Source: Liolophura sinensis (Eukaryota; Mollusca; Polyplacophora; Chitonida; Chitonidae). From it: a DNA stretch of 64,000 nucleotides. The stretch is taken from assembly GCF_032854445.1 (NCBI RefSeq), contig NC_088300.1, forward strand, positions 28,687,608-28,751,607. Direction: 5' to 3'. The notes under the pieces are model-generated. The model ran no database searches and was not told the DNA's origin. It was given only the letters and a program-made list of their open reading frames with translations. Positions 23,069 to 47,777 of this stretch are shown here, piece by piece. Both the position numbers and the translations under genes were made by a program. Within the stretch, counting starts at the first letter, position 1; each line of letters begins with the position of its first letter.

Positions 23069-25481
23069 TTTGACTACAATTGAGCTGTCGTTCAGTTATT
23101 TCCTCACAGATCCCTTACACCGTAATACACTTCCTAAAAAGCATGTACCTCTTCGCTAATACAAATAGCTAATAATTCAAATATCTTAAATATGTCATCT
23201 AAACACAACACATACCTGGTCTTCCTTTCAACCTATTTCATAAATGATTAGATATATTTTACAAATCACAGCACTGTTTTGGGATACCTGTTGTACATTG
23301 CCCCTTGACATTGGCAGCTTATCTGATGTCATAAACGAGAATAACTGCGTATCCACAAAGTGCAAAGTGTTATCAATGAGGATAACAAAACTGATCAATG
23401 TTGGTGAAACTGATTAGCCCCAGGAGCATATCTTTACCTAAATCTATTCAGACATGTACCTGTTTTTTTGTCTTCACACAGCTCAGATATAATTGTACAA
23501 ACAGATTTAAACTGGCTTCATGACTTACTTGCTTTTCTTCTTAAAAGATAACACTTGTAGATAGCAGCATATATGGATCATGCACATTTCATTTTGCTTT
23601 ATATTTTTTTAAAAATAAAATACATTATGGCATCTGTGCTTTATAATTCACCTCTGGCCTTCATGTTAGTTTATGTACACTGGAATAGCGAAAGATCTGT
23701 ACACCTTAACTTCCGCCAATATTGTTCTTTATAAGTGAGTCTCTGTATTATGTATATATTATACTGGTGAATAAAAAAAAAACCTCAACCAATCAATCAA
23801 TAGCAAAGTTCAATGCTTGGCTTTAATTATTTTCTATTGATTTTTGTTCCATGCCATACTAAAGATTTCTCACTGAAATGTTTGCAGTCAGTTTTATGTG
23901 AAGCCTGGGGTAGGGAAACAACCTTTGGCAGGCTTATACTGAAGAACTACCCCAACTGTAAAAGATCAGTGGTCTTGGGATAGTGGAAGACTGCATTAAC
24001 AGCACAATAAGCACTGTCTACTGCTTATTGCCATCAAGGTCTCATTAAGTGACAGCAGATGAATCTACAAAGTCCCTGAACAATGTTGGGATTGAACCCA
24101 CGCCAAGTAGTCAGGTGTTTAACACTGAAGCGCTGTGTCATATTCCATGTCATGCTGAAAAAGATGTATTTCATGAATGCTAAATACCATATATATTTTT
24201 TTACATGTCCAATAGCGTCAGTTGACATAAACATACACACACCGTATTGGTGGAAAACAAACGATGTTCACTGAACTGAGGACTGTACAGCCACACTAGC
24301 ATGGTCGACTGCTTCTGGTCTCCAATATCCCACAATCAGTAAAAACGGGGAGAATCCCTGTCCAAGTGCTAAAGATGAGTCAAATCATTTGTAACTGGAC
24401 TCATTAGAACAGGTAAGACTTGGTCTATGCAAGAAACAAAACAGATGTCAAAAAATTGAACTAGTTTTGATGATGGAATGGCAATCACCTATGCAAGATC
24501 ACCAGATTTATTGTGAAAATAGAGGCATGTACAGTGTGTATGTGACGCAAGCCGCCCACATCATGCAGGTTGACAAAGGTGTAACAATATTGTACTTAAC
24601 TACACTGTATCAAAGATTGTACAAATATTCCAGCAAAGTATTCACAGACATGAAAAAGATGTATGACAGACACAGTGCTATTGTGTTACACCATTGCACA
24701 TTTTGTTAATAAATATAACAGGACTCCTATTTAATCCATTGCTGAAGTGCTTCAAGGGGCGCTTGCCATGGGAGTTTCACTCCTCCATGATCTAACAAGA
24801 TACAAAGATTCCACAAAACTTCACAAAGCTCACTCCTAATTCATGCAAATCACTTTTCTAAAATATACACTGGTAATGACTGGGCACATTTTTTTGAAAT
24901 ATATGAGAATAATTTAGTATAACTGTAGGTAAGGTAATGTTTAGTCATTCCGTATAAATTCCAGTCACTAAATGCATCGGTCGCCATAAAATATCTTGAA
25001 TCTCCCACAGCAAGATGCACACGACCCACAGTTGGTGACATGATGGGAGGGATGCATGGTCTGATGGTTTGATCTGGCAGAGAATGGAAAAGTTGCTTTC
25101 AGGAATCATGGACTGTCCTTAAACGAAGAACCAACAGCACTTTTCAGACTAACCCTGACAATTCAGTATGGGTAATAAGAGGCATATTGCATACAAGAGG
25201 GCCAAAACACCAAGCAGAAAAGCTCAGCTGTGGTAACACAGAGCAGTGATCAACAAATGTAGTCAGTGCTTAACTGTAGTACACTACTTACAAACTCTGC
25301 AAGACTAACACACTTTACACAAGTTCTGTGGATTTCAAAGTCACTGTAAGGAAATCTGGTATTTTCCCCTGCCTCATTTCAGTCTCAGTTTCTGGTCCTA
25401 TAAAATAGCATGTGGTTTGTATATGTCTGCTACAAGCAAATGTTCATATCCCTAACTACATGTAACTGGTCACTTGGCTCA
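23069..25481. other. Spacer between the ACP7 5' end and the DHX15 3' end
   Basis: No convincing gene is seen. The right part should hold the DHX15 3' untranslated region; minus-strand poly(A) signal candidates are at 24729-24734 and 24507-24512, about 750 and 970 bases after the stop. The left part should hold the ACP7 promoter, which I could not define. A tRNA-like fragment sits near 24070-24125. Confidence 0.4.
24070..24125 (-). repeat. tRNA-like SINE head fragment
   Basis: The reverse complement has CGTGGGTTCAATCCC, which fits an RNA polymerase III B box. The A box part is not clear and no tRNA fold is evident, so this is probably a SINE relic. Confidence 0.35.
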
Positions 25482-37459
<11,978 letters not shown>

Positions 37460-37819
37460 TGTGACCGTTTATCACAGTTCAATAATTCACCCAAATATTG
37501 AACTATGGCTTCTTCTATTTTTTCTTCCCTTGTGCGGGAAATGGCGATGGATGAAACACCTTGATCCCAAGGAGATTTCCTGTTTGTGTTTCGAGAATGT
37601 AATACGTAAACACAAGGGAAATTACGCGTTTTTTCATGAATTTAGCTCATGTACTTAAGTTCAAATATCTCGAATATCAAATTTATCTATCAACAGAAGA
37701 TCGTTCTCGCGAAATATGAGTGTTTTCAAAGTATCTACATGGGTTTAAGGTAAACGGAAAAGGCAATGCGGAAGTTGGTGGCCACGTGGGTTTGTTGGGG
37801 GTTAACGCAGTGGGAAGAG
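37460..37819. promoter_or_regulatory. Shared bidirectional promoter of DHX15 and DDX56
   Basis: This 360-bp gap separates the DHX15 ATG (minus) from the DDX56 ATG (plus), so both promoters and 5' untranslated regions must fit here unless an upstream non-coding exon exists. No TATA box is in a clear position. Visible housekeeping-type motifs are GCGGGAAA (37534-37541, E2F-like), ATGGCG (37541-37546, YY1-like), TCTCGCGA (37705-37712, the core of the TCTCGCGAGA promoter motif) and a CACGTG E box (37783-37788). Motif presence is seen; binding is inferred. Confidence 0.7.
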
Positions 37820-40800
37820 ATGGCAGGCACTTCAGATGAGAGCACAAATGTATTGGGTTTTCATGAAATGGGACTGGATGACCGAATTTTGAAAGTGAGA
37901 TGGTGGTAGAACATTCAGTAATTTCTTGTGTCATTATGAAGTGACTGTCGTGTCGCGGAGTAACTTCATGTAGTATTTTCGCTGTAACGCCTAGCTCATA
38001 CATGTAATGATGTAGCTGCCTGTTGATTATATATCGTAGTTGATGTAGCATGTCAGTGTGCTTTTGTCATATATAGTACAGAACATTTTACGTCACCTCT
38101 TTTAGATTAGTCCTGTTTTCCCTCAGTCCATCTAGATAGACTCAGTGTGCTATTTCAAAATTCTGACATTCATTGTAACCCAGAGTCCATCAACGCTTCT
38201 CAAAAACATGGCACATATTTCAAACTCCCATCCCATTCCCACCTCCTCTGCTCATTTATACGTTATGTTATTGTGGAATCTCAAATATTTATTTATTCAT
38301 TTGATTGGTGTGTTACGCCATACTCACGAATATTTCACTTATACGACAGCGGCCAGCATTATGGTGGATGGAAACCGAGGAGCATCTGCAGGCTGCTGGC
38401 AGACCTTCCCATGTGCAGCCAGAGGGGAAGCCAGTGTGAGCTGGACTTGACATCCCAGCAACAGGTGAAAGGCTCTTGGGCCATTAAGCAATGCTGGTGT
38501 GCTAACCCCCTCGGTCATGGAGTCCCCCGAATCTCTAATAATATCCTCCTAATTCACTTTCCTTACTGATGAAACTAATTAACTCGCTGTGTGGTGGACC
38601 CATTGACTGCTTGAACTTTGGGAGTACCAAGTGCCTCGCTGTCAACAGCCATTTTGAAGTGTCATGTGGCAGTCTTTTCAGTTTGAAATGCAGTTTTGGT
38701 ATTGAAATCCTCAAGAAAAGTATTACATTTCGATTGCCATCTGCAAGAACAACTTCAATCTTCCTAATTCAATCCAAAATGGCATAAAAAAGAACTTGTA
38801 TTGTTAGGGTGCAGTGAGTGCAGACCTCATTGAGAATGGTTCCATCGAGTTGGAGTGCGCAAATATGTGGCGATTTGTTTGAGAGTCGGCGATGGATGCA
38901 GTGTTACGATAAATGTCAGAATTTTAAAATGGCACAATGAGTCCATTCAGATAGACTATCTGAATCAGTCATTCCTCTGATTTTTTTTCTTTCTTGTTTT
39001 GATACCTGGTACATGATTTTCATACTCGTGTATATGTGTTAGTGTTATGAATCATGCTGCTTAACAGACTTCAGTTTTTGAAAGGGCAGCTAAATTTAAA
39101 CTATGAGCTGACTTCACTAAAATCAACAAGGACACTGACAGGCCTCATTTCAATTAACTCCTTGTCTCATGAACAGCTATGACGTAACGTGAGGTAAATT
39201 TTTAATTGATTTATTTGATTGGTGTTTTTTTCCTAATACTCAAGAATAAGTGGGACCTCACCTGCTGAATGCAGTGTGTAGCTAGTGTCACAACCGTGGT
39301 AACAATATGTAGAAAAACATGACATCAACCAATCAGAGTCTCAGATCTGAAGTCTCGTGTTTTTCAGGTTAGGTAGAATGAAGGAGTTCACTGAAATTGT
39401 ACATTTGTTGTACATATACAATACAGTACGTGCATTTTCTTTAGGGGATATTTAAATTTTCTCTGAATTGCTGAAAACAATTATACTAACTATATTTTGG
39501 GCTTTGCAAATCAGTTTACAAAATGAAAGTCTGTCTTACAGGTATGCCTTTAACTACCTAATACCACTTTAACTTTGAAACTCTCCATTAGCCATTTTCA
39601 GAGATCCTACATAACCACACCTAAGCAAATACCATTTGAATGGGAGAGTGACCCCAAATGTCTGAGAGGAAATACGTTGCAGCCTTACTTGCTGACTTAC
39701 CTTGTCAGGAGAACACCAACAACCATAAATGCTGTGTCCTGTATGTCAGAATTAAGGACAATTAATAGTGAAGGTGCCTGACTTGCTTATACACTTTGTT
39801 GTTATAATCTGGGAAAATATGCCCTTGTTTGAAAATTATTATCGTTTTATCCCCATTTTGACGTGACAAATCTCAGAACAAGTTTATGAGATATTAAATG
39901 CTCCTCACCTGAGTAGTTTGACACATTAATTTAGGTTTCTCTCAGTATTTCTTGTGATTTTGCTCTTCTATTTTTTCCTACTGATATGTTGCACATAATA
40001 TGTCTGTACTCACCTAAAAAGTTTTTGTTTGTGAAAGGCTGTTGCTAAACTAGGCTGGTCGTCCCCAACACCAATCCAGGAAAGAGCAATTCCTCTTGCC
40101 CTCGAGGGGAAGGATGTTTTGGCTAGAGCACGAACAGGTTCTGGAAAGACAGCAGCTTTCGTGATTCCAGTTGTCCAAAAAATCCTTCTGGCAAAACAAG
40201 TATGTAAATCCAGTTTATATTCAAGAAAGAAATTATTTGTTCCGGAAATTATAAGTCTCAATAACATTACAGGTAGACATATTGTTTGAGGCAAAATTTT
40301 TTTTTTTTTTTTCTGACAGTCTCTTTAATGTAGACAGCCATAGAGCAATGTGTTCACATCATTATACAGTCAGTCTATTATTGTGTCTTGTTATAGTGGC
40401 TTTCCCTGATTGTAGACAGCCTCAGAGCAGTGTGTTCACATCATTGCACAGTCAGTTTATATTATGTCTCATGATCATGACTTTCCCTGATTGTAGACAG
40501 CCACAGAGCAGTATGTTCACTTCATTACACAATCAGGCAGTTTATGTTGTGTCTCATGATCATGACTTTCCCTGATTGTAGACAGCCACAGAGCAGTGTG
40601 TCCGAGCACTGGTCATGACCCCATCCAAAGAACTCTGTAAGCAAGCCTATAACAACATACAGGTAAGACTTTGCTGTTGAGGCTGTCAGGCCAAATTATC
40701 TTGAAAAACAAGAGTTTCAGTAGAATGCAGCTACAGAAATGGGGGTGATTCCACAGTGCCTTTTTGGACTTCAGACAAAATCTGAAGTATGGTATCAAAT

Positions 40801-43800
40801 TTTGACCTCCTAATGAATGCTGACTTAAGACAAAGGTTTTCAAATTTCAAATTTGGTTTTGTGGAGGCAGTGTCTGTTTAGTCAACTTATTCCATGGTTA
40901 GATTATTACATCCAATGGGACTATTGTGATAAAAGGTGATTTCACGTTTGGTCTAAAGGTCAACTGAATAAGTGCTACAGTGAATATACCAATGAAATGT
41001 TTCGTTATCTGTCAAATTTATTTTTATTCCACATGCTTTATGTTGATTTTATGATTTCAGGAATTGACCAGTTATTGTTCTAGAGAAATTAAGTGTACAG
41101 ACATATCCCCCCATGTTCCTCTATTACAACAGAAGTAAGTTCCGCTTTCAGTTTTTCACCACATTTGCCCAATGCCAAACTAAAGTGTTAAGCAATGTAA
41201 TTTGTTCCAGTGCTTCCAGATATCTTTCTGTGTGTAAAAACGGTGATTAGGCATAAAATATAAAGCTATTTGGAAAATTTAAGACAGTTAAAGGCTGCAA
41301 AATGGACCGTTTAGAGAAGGGTAAATGTAGGCTTCTACAAAATTCTCATTTACAGCTGTAGGCCTATTGGTCATTTAATGTTCGTGTTGTTGATGAGTCC
41401 TGTTCTCAGAACACTCAGTGTGGATAGCTGTCACAAAAGTTTTAGTCAGACCTTTACTTTTGTATTAAGTTAAGGCGACACAAGTTTCAATTTTTTGTTT
41501 TATAGGCTCTAAAAAATCCAAAATTAAAAATCAACCTTCTTATATTGTTCGATATCCAAGTTTTTATGATTTTCCAGGGTTTCCAGTCATGTAAATATGT
41601 CTTCAACAGTGAACATAACTCTTATTGATCACATTTACAATAATTATGGGCATCTGAAATAGTTTCTCAAGAAGTGATTTAGAAGAGGCGAACAGGGAAG
41701 AAAATTGATGAGGTGAATGTTGGTGAACTTAAGAAGTTTCTAAAGGAAAGAGGTGTCATTTGTGCCTCTTAGAGACAAGTGATTGGCAAATTAATGTCAA
41801 CAAAGGTTAGTTTACATTTTTCCTCACATCACACAGCAGGACTGTTTTTACCTTTAACAGCAAAAGAGTTCAGACTTGAAACTCCCCTGTTAGGATACTG
41901 TCTGTAGTTCTTTCTGTTGTCTACAGGCCACTGTTAATGGAGAAGCCTGATATTGTTGTTGGCACCCCCAGTCGAGTATTGGCACACTTGACTGCTGGAA
42001 ACCTCAGTGTAAAAGAAACTATGGAGCTATTGGTGATTGATGAAGCAGATCTGCTCTTTTCATTTGGATATGAACAGGATGTGAAGAAACTGCTGGAGTA
42101 AGTAATGGCTTAAGAGAAACTTATGAGAAAACAGGCTTGCTATAGTCTTGCTAAATAAAATTTCTCGTTACATGTATGATGTTTGTGGTATTTAGTTTTT
42201 CACTATACTCTCCTGAACTCCTCTCTATTCAGTTAAACCTTAGCTGTAGCAGATGTCTACAACACAAATTAAACGTTTTTGGTGTTAATGTTCCAGAAAT
42301 TCTATTAAGTTATGCAGTCAGTTTTCTCTTTGTCATGTATCATTGTCGTGAAAGCTCACTAAGTTAGCTTGTTGCATAAACCTCTGGTGTTGAACCAAAG
42401 GCAGAAGACAGACTGCTATTCAAACCACCACACCAAGTGGTTTGAAAAGGCAAACTTTATGGATATCCCTCTGGGTTAAAAACATATGTAGCTGACACCC
42501 AATGCCCCATCAGTATTAGCAGACTAATGGCTATATGGGTATGAGCATATGCCAAATGATGAACTTTATCATGAAGGGTACAGGTGAATCTAGTAAGACA
42601 TGTACCTAAAAATAAGTGACGTAGGCAAAGTACAGTCGTAAATTGAAATTTCTCAGATCTAAGAGAACACAGTGGATTGTAAACCTAGAATATTCTCCCA
42701 TTTGCCCCTAAAGTCTTTGAAGTTTGAAACAAACAAAATGTTTATGGGATTTACTTTGTAGACATCTTCCAAAAATATATCAAGCCTTCTTGATGTCAGC
42801 AACGCTAAGTGAGGATGTGAAAGCCCTGAAGAAGTTGGTTCTGCACAACGCCGTGAGTATGTAGAAGTAGTTTTACAGATGGATACTAAACAAGACTCCA
42901 TGTTACCAAGTATATGGATGCGTCAGTGCAAGTCACAGAACTGCTGTATAGGACAGATGATGTTGAGACAGAGGAATATTTGGCTGGCATACAAACTGCT
43001 CATGTATTATTCATCAATTATCAACTTATTTTCCTCTATATTAATATTTGAAAATGTGCTGGCCTTATTTCAAAAACTCTACATAGAATTACGTAGACAT
43101 AACCACTGTGAAATATGAGTTCAGGGAGCCGGATTACCTTTAATCTGAAACATTAATCTGTTACTTAAATAACCTAAAATTTCTCCCCAAAATACATTTT
43201 TAGAAGCAAATAATGACTTCTTAAAATTTCCTGAAACTTCAATAATACACCAGTATTATTTCAGTAGGATATCATACTACCTTGCAAAAAAAAAGAAAAT
43301 TCTAATCTCTCAGAATCAGGTAAAATGTGTAAATTTTGGGCCACTTAAGTGTAATGGCAGTTGATGAATAGGAATATCTTCATGGATTATAAAAGCTACT
43401 GTCTGAATCAGTTATATATTTGGCTAATTGTTATTTTCTTTACAGGTGATATTAAAATTGGAAGAATCACAACTGCCAGAGGCCACACAACTTACTCAGT
43501 ATCATATCAAGTATTGCATATTGCTTCATTCAATTAAAAAAGCTAATTAACATGTATTTTATTTTATTCACAGTATATCTTATCTAAAAGTGTAGGTCAT
43601 AACTTCTGTTATTTAAATTTTGATATCACAGACTAAAATGAGAAACACATGATAAGCTGGTGTTACCAGTATTTGTTGGAGTTCTTTTGCCTTGCCTACC
43701 GTTGTCATTGTTTTCTACATGTAAGGAGAGGTTTGGGGGTCAGCCCTGTTTTTTATGTTTTTTTTATATATGTACATGATGTAGACATATCTTGACATGT

Positions 43801-46800
43801 AGACAAGAGGGAAAAATCACAGTGAACCCAAAATGTTTCATATCTGTTTCAGATGCGAAGATGATGATAAATTTGCTTTAATCTACACATTGTTGAAACT
43901 ACGATTAATTAGAGGGAAATCCATCATTTTTGTCAATTCTGTAAACAAATCATACAGGTAAGTTTCACTTTTAGAGCTGTATGATACATTGTCTAAAATA
44001 GCATTGTGTATGTAAGTTTTAGCGGTCTACTCTTCGTAATATACATGTAGCATTTTTTAGACCATCAGATTGAAACCGGATTCAGTGTGTCGGCGTCAGT
44101 TTACTGATTTGTGTGTTTCATTGGTGTTTTATGCCTTACTCCCCCTTACCGGGTAAAGCCCTGGCAATTCGCAAACTACTGTGAGCATGAAGCCAGCATA
44201 AGCTGGACTTGAACTCACAGCAACCGCAGTGGTGAGAGGCTTCTGGGTCATTGTGCGGCGCTAGCATGCTAACCTGTAGGCATCATTTTGACTGTACTCT
44301 AATTTAGGGACCAAATTCAATCTTTATACAACCCGCACCATCCTTAAATTAGATATTTATTTGAGAGTGTCATCCCTTACTTGTATCTAGCGTTATACTG
44401 TGTCCGCTTTAATTGACAGGTTGAAGCTATTTTTAGAACAGTTTGGGATTCTGTCGTGTGTATTGAATTCAGAACTTCCCACAGCCTCCAGGTAGGTTGG
44501 CTCTTTTGTTTGATGAGATGAACATGATACATGTAGATGTATGTACCAAACCATTGTCTTATGTAATTCCATAATAGTGTTTATGTGGTTACATTCATAT
44601 TTTCTTTTGTGAAGTCTCCTCAGTAGAATGCAATTAATAGCAGCAATATGATTCATCAAGCCAAATCAAAGCACGGCTCTTAGTGACCGTGTTGTACGAG
44701 GCAACTCTGTCACTTAATATTTGACATTTGAATATTTTCATGCTTGACCCCACTTTGGCCGTTTTACTCGTATTGTGGCGACTGCATGTTTGAATACAGC
44801 GGCAGCTTCATAGTTTATTTCAACTCACAAATCTGACCTGATATGTACATTGTTTCAATAATCTGGCATAAAATGTCCATGAGATCTGAATATATATCAT
44901 GTGGTAGCACAGCTATCAATTGAAGTGTGAGCCAAATCAAACACAGCACTTTTGTTTATCATGGGATGTTTTCTGTATGACATCTTATACCAGAAATCCC
45001 AACTTGTGAACAGATATATTAACTCTATAGTATATCCTGTACTGGTACGTAATAATGTTACAGTAGCGGAGTTTTGAGTTGAAACTCTTTTGTCACTGAA
45101 AATAAATATAGAGTATGACTTGCCTATAATGTAAGGCAACTTTTGTTGACATTAACTCACCAATCACCTGTCTGGCCATGTTGTAGATAATTAAATGACA
45201 TTGCTTTCCTTCAGGAACGTCTTGAGATCACAAGCATTCAGCACCTCCATCCTTTGTCTCTCTAAATAACTGTAAATAACTCTTTGTGAAACTTTGACTT
45301 TCATGTTGAAGTAAATGTAATGGAAGTTAGTTGTGGAACATTTCTGACACATCACATGGTACTGTACGATGTTTTTACCTTCATTGTGAACTCAAAACTG
45401 AGCCATTTCTTGATCTTGAGCATTGAAGATTTATTTATTGTGCCACAGATGCCACATTGTGACACAGTTCAACGATGGTTTGTATGACATCATCATAGCG
45501 TCTGATGAAACCATGTTATCAGATCCCCAGGAAAAACCTCAGCACATCAAGAAGGGCAAAAGGTAACTTGCACATGTGTGAAAAATAATTTATTTATAGA
45601 TGAAAGTATACTGTGAATTTTCAACCTTTTCAAAGTTACACGCTTTTATTCAGTGGAATTTATGCATGCAGTTGTTGTGAAAATGATGCTGAACTGATGT
45701 GTTTGTGTCATTAAAGATGCAAGCTTCATAAAACTGTGCATATTATTTCTCTACACCCCATGGGTCTGTCAGAATGTTTCATAATATTGGTTACAGAAGT
45801 GCTTGAAAAGGTTGAAGAATTAGGGTATTACCATTGTTGGTTGTGGGTTTCCCCCGGGCTCTGCCCGGTTTCCTCTCACCATAATTCTGGCCACGGTGGT
45901 ATAAGTGAAATATTCTTGAGTACGGCGTAAAACACCAATCAAATAAATGAATAAATAAATTACCATTGTATGTGTTGCAGGACAAGTCAGCAGGTGAAAA
46001 TACTTCTAAACATTTATATTGTAGCTGTAGGACAATTGTGCATATGAAAATACATGTAGGTCAATTCTGTATATGAAAATACATGTAGGTCAATTCTGTA
46101 TATGAAAATACATTAGGTCAGTTCTGTATATGAAAATATATGTAGGTCTATTCTGTATATGAAAGTACATGTAGGTCAATTCTGTATATGAAAATACATG
46201 CAGGACAATTCTGTATATGAAAACCCATACAGGAGAATTCTGTATATGAAAATATGTGTAGGACAATTCTGTATATGAAAATACATGTAGGTCAATTCTG
46301 TATATGAAAACACATACAGGAGAATTCTGTATATGAAAATACGTGTAGGTCAATTCTGTACATAAAATACATGTACACGCGTAAATGTTCATGTAATTAT
46401 TTTGAAGCGATGCACAACATTTGTAGACAGAAATGCATAATGGCAGACATAGCTATTAAAACTGTTGTATGACATGTCAGAACTCTACCTGCTGGTATTG
46501 CTCACAAATAATGTTCTCTTTTGCCCTGCAATTTATCCTGAAGTTTCTTGAGAGGCTTATGGGTTATTGTGGCATGCTGACACGCTAACTACCTTGGTCA
46601 TGGAGGCCCCTTTAGATGGCAGAAAACATTACTGTAACATCCTGTGAACACATGAATACATTTATAGAAAAGAGTACCACGACTCTTAGTAAAGGTTATA
46701 CCTTAATTCATTCCTTCTTCTTTTGCAGAGTGGTGATAGGTTAAATATTTACCTGCTATCTTTTTTCACAGAATTCATAAAAAGGATGAAGAATATGGTG

Positions 46801-47734
46801 TATCTCGAGGGATAGATTTCCGGCATGTCTCAAATGTAATCAACTTTGATTTTCCAGTCACTGTTGATGCGTATATACACAGAGTAGGCAGGTAAGCTCG
46901 GGTGTATGGAGTGGTATAATATCTACCAAGAAAGTTGACACAAAAATACTGCCAACTGATACCCCGAAGGTTAGGTGAGCAGAGAAATATGGAAAGCTGT
47001 GAGTTAAATTCATGTTATATACATACTGAAGTGAAACTGAAACTAAAGTTGGTGCTGTGTAACATTTGTTGAAGATCACTTCATATCCACACCTGTAGTG
47101 TGCATATCTGTCACGTGGGAAAGTTTTGTCAGTAAATTGCTAAAAGTCAGTGGTTTATGCCTGTTACCTTGGTTTCCTGAACCCATCAAACTAACCAAAA
47201 ATCAGTGAAAATTCTTGAGCATGGCATGAAGAAACAATCAGATAAATAAATTAAATGCATTTTTACTGGTTACTTGACATGTAATGGTGTGTTATTGATA
47301 TGTTGACAAATAATGTTGTGTTGTCGTGGACATGTTGACAGAACAGCTCGTGGGGACAGTGAAGGGACAGCCTTGTCGTTTGTCAACATGAAAGAGATGG
47401 CGCAGCTAAAACTGGTGGAAGATGCTTTGTCAGATTCCTATGGTAAGTCACGTGGCCAGTCTTCCTTGACCTCTGCTCTGATTCATATCAGAAAACTGCC
47501 ATATCAGCTCTCTACACAAGAACCATATGTGCTCTGAGTGCTCAATTAGAAATTACTTTGTTGTATGAAAAATGCATTTGCATGTTGTATATCTAATTGG
47601 AATTGGCTATTAGAAGTGCACTAAAAAGTTTTAATTTCATGCTGGATGGAGAATCTGTCAGATTGTGATGTAAGCTTACATGTTTGTATGTATGTAAGTA
47701 AGTATGTAAGTAAGTAAGTAAGTAAGCAAGTATG

Positions 47735-47777
<43 letters not shown>

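Noticed and set aside
24467-24709. 80-codon frame between ACP7 and DHX15
   Set aside because: No recognisable domain; it lies in the likely DHX15 3' untranslated region on the opposite strand.
45736-45930. 64-codon frame over 45838-45930
   Set aside because: It is the coding-like reading of a SINE body ([12 protein letters not shown]), seen again at other SINE copies.
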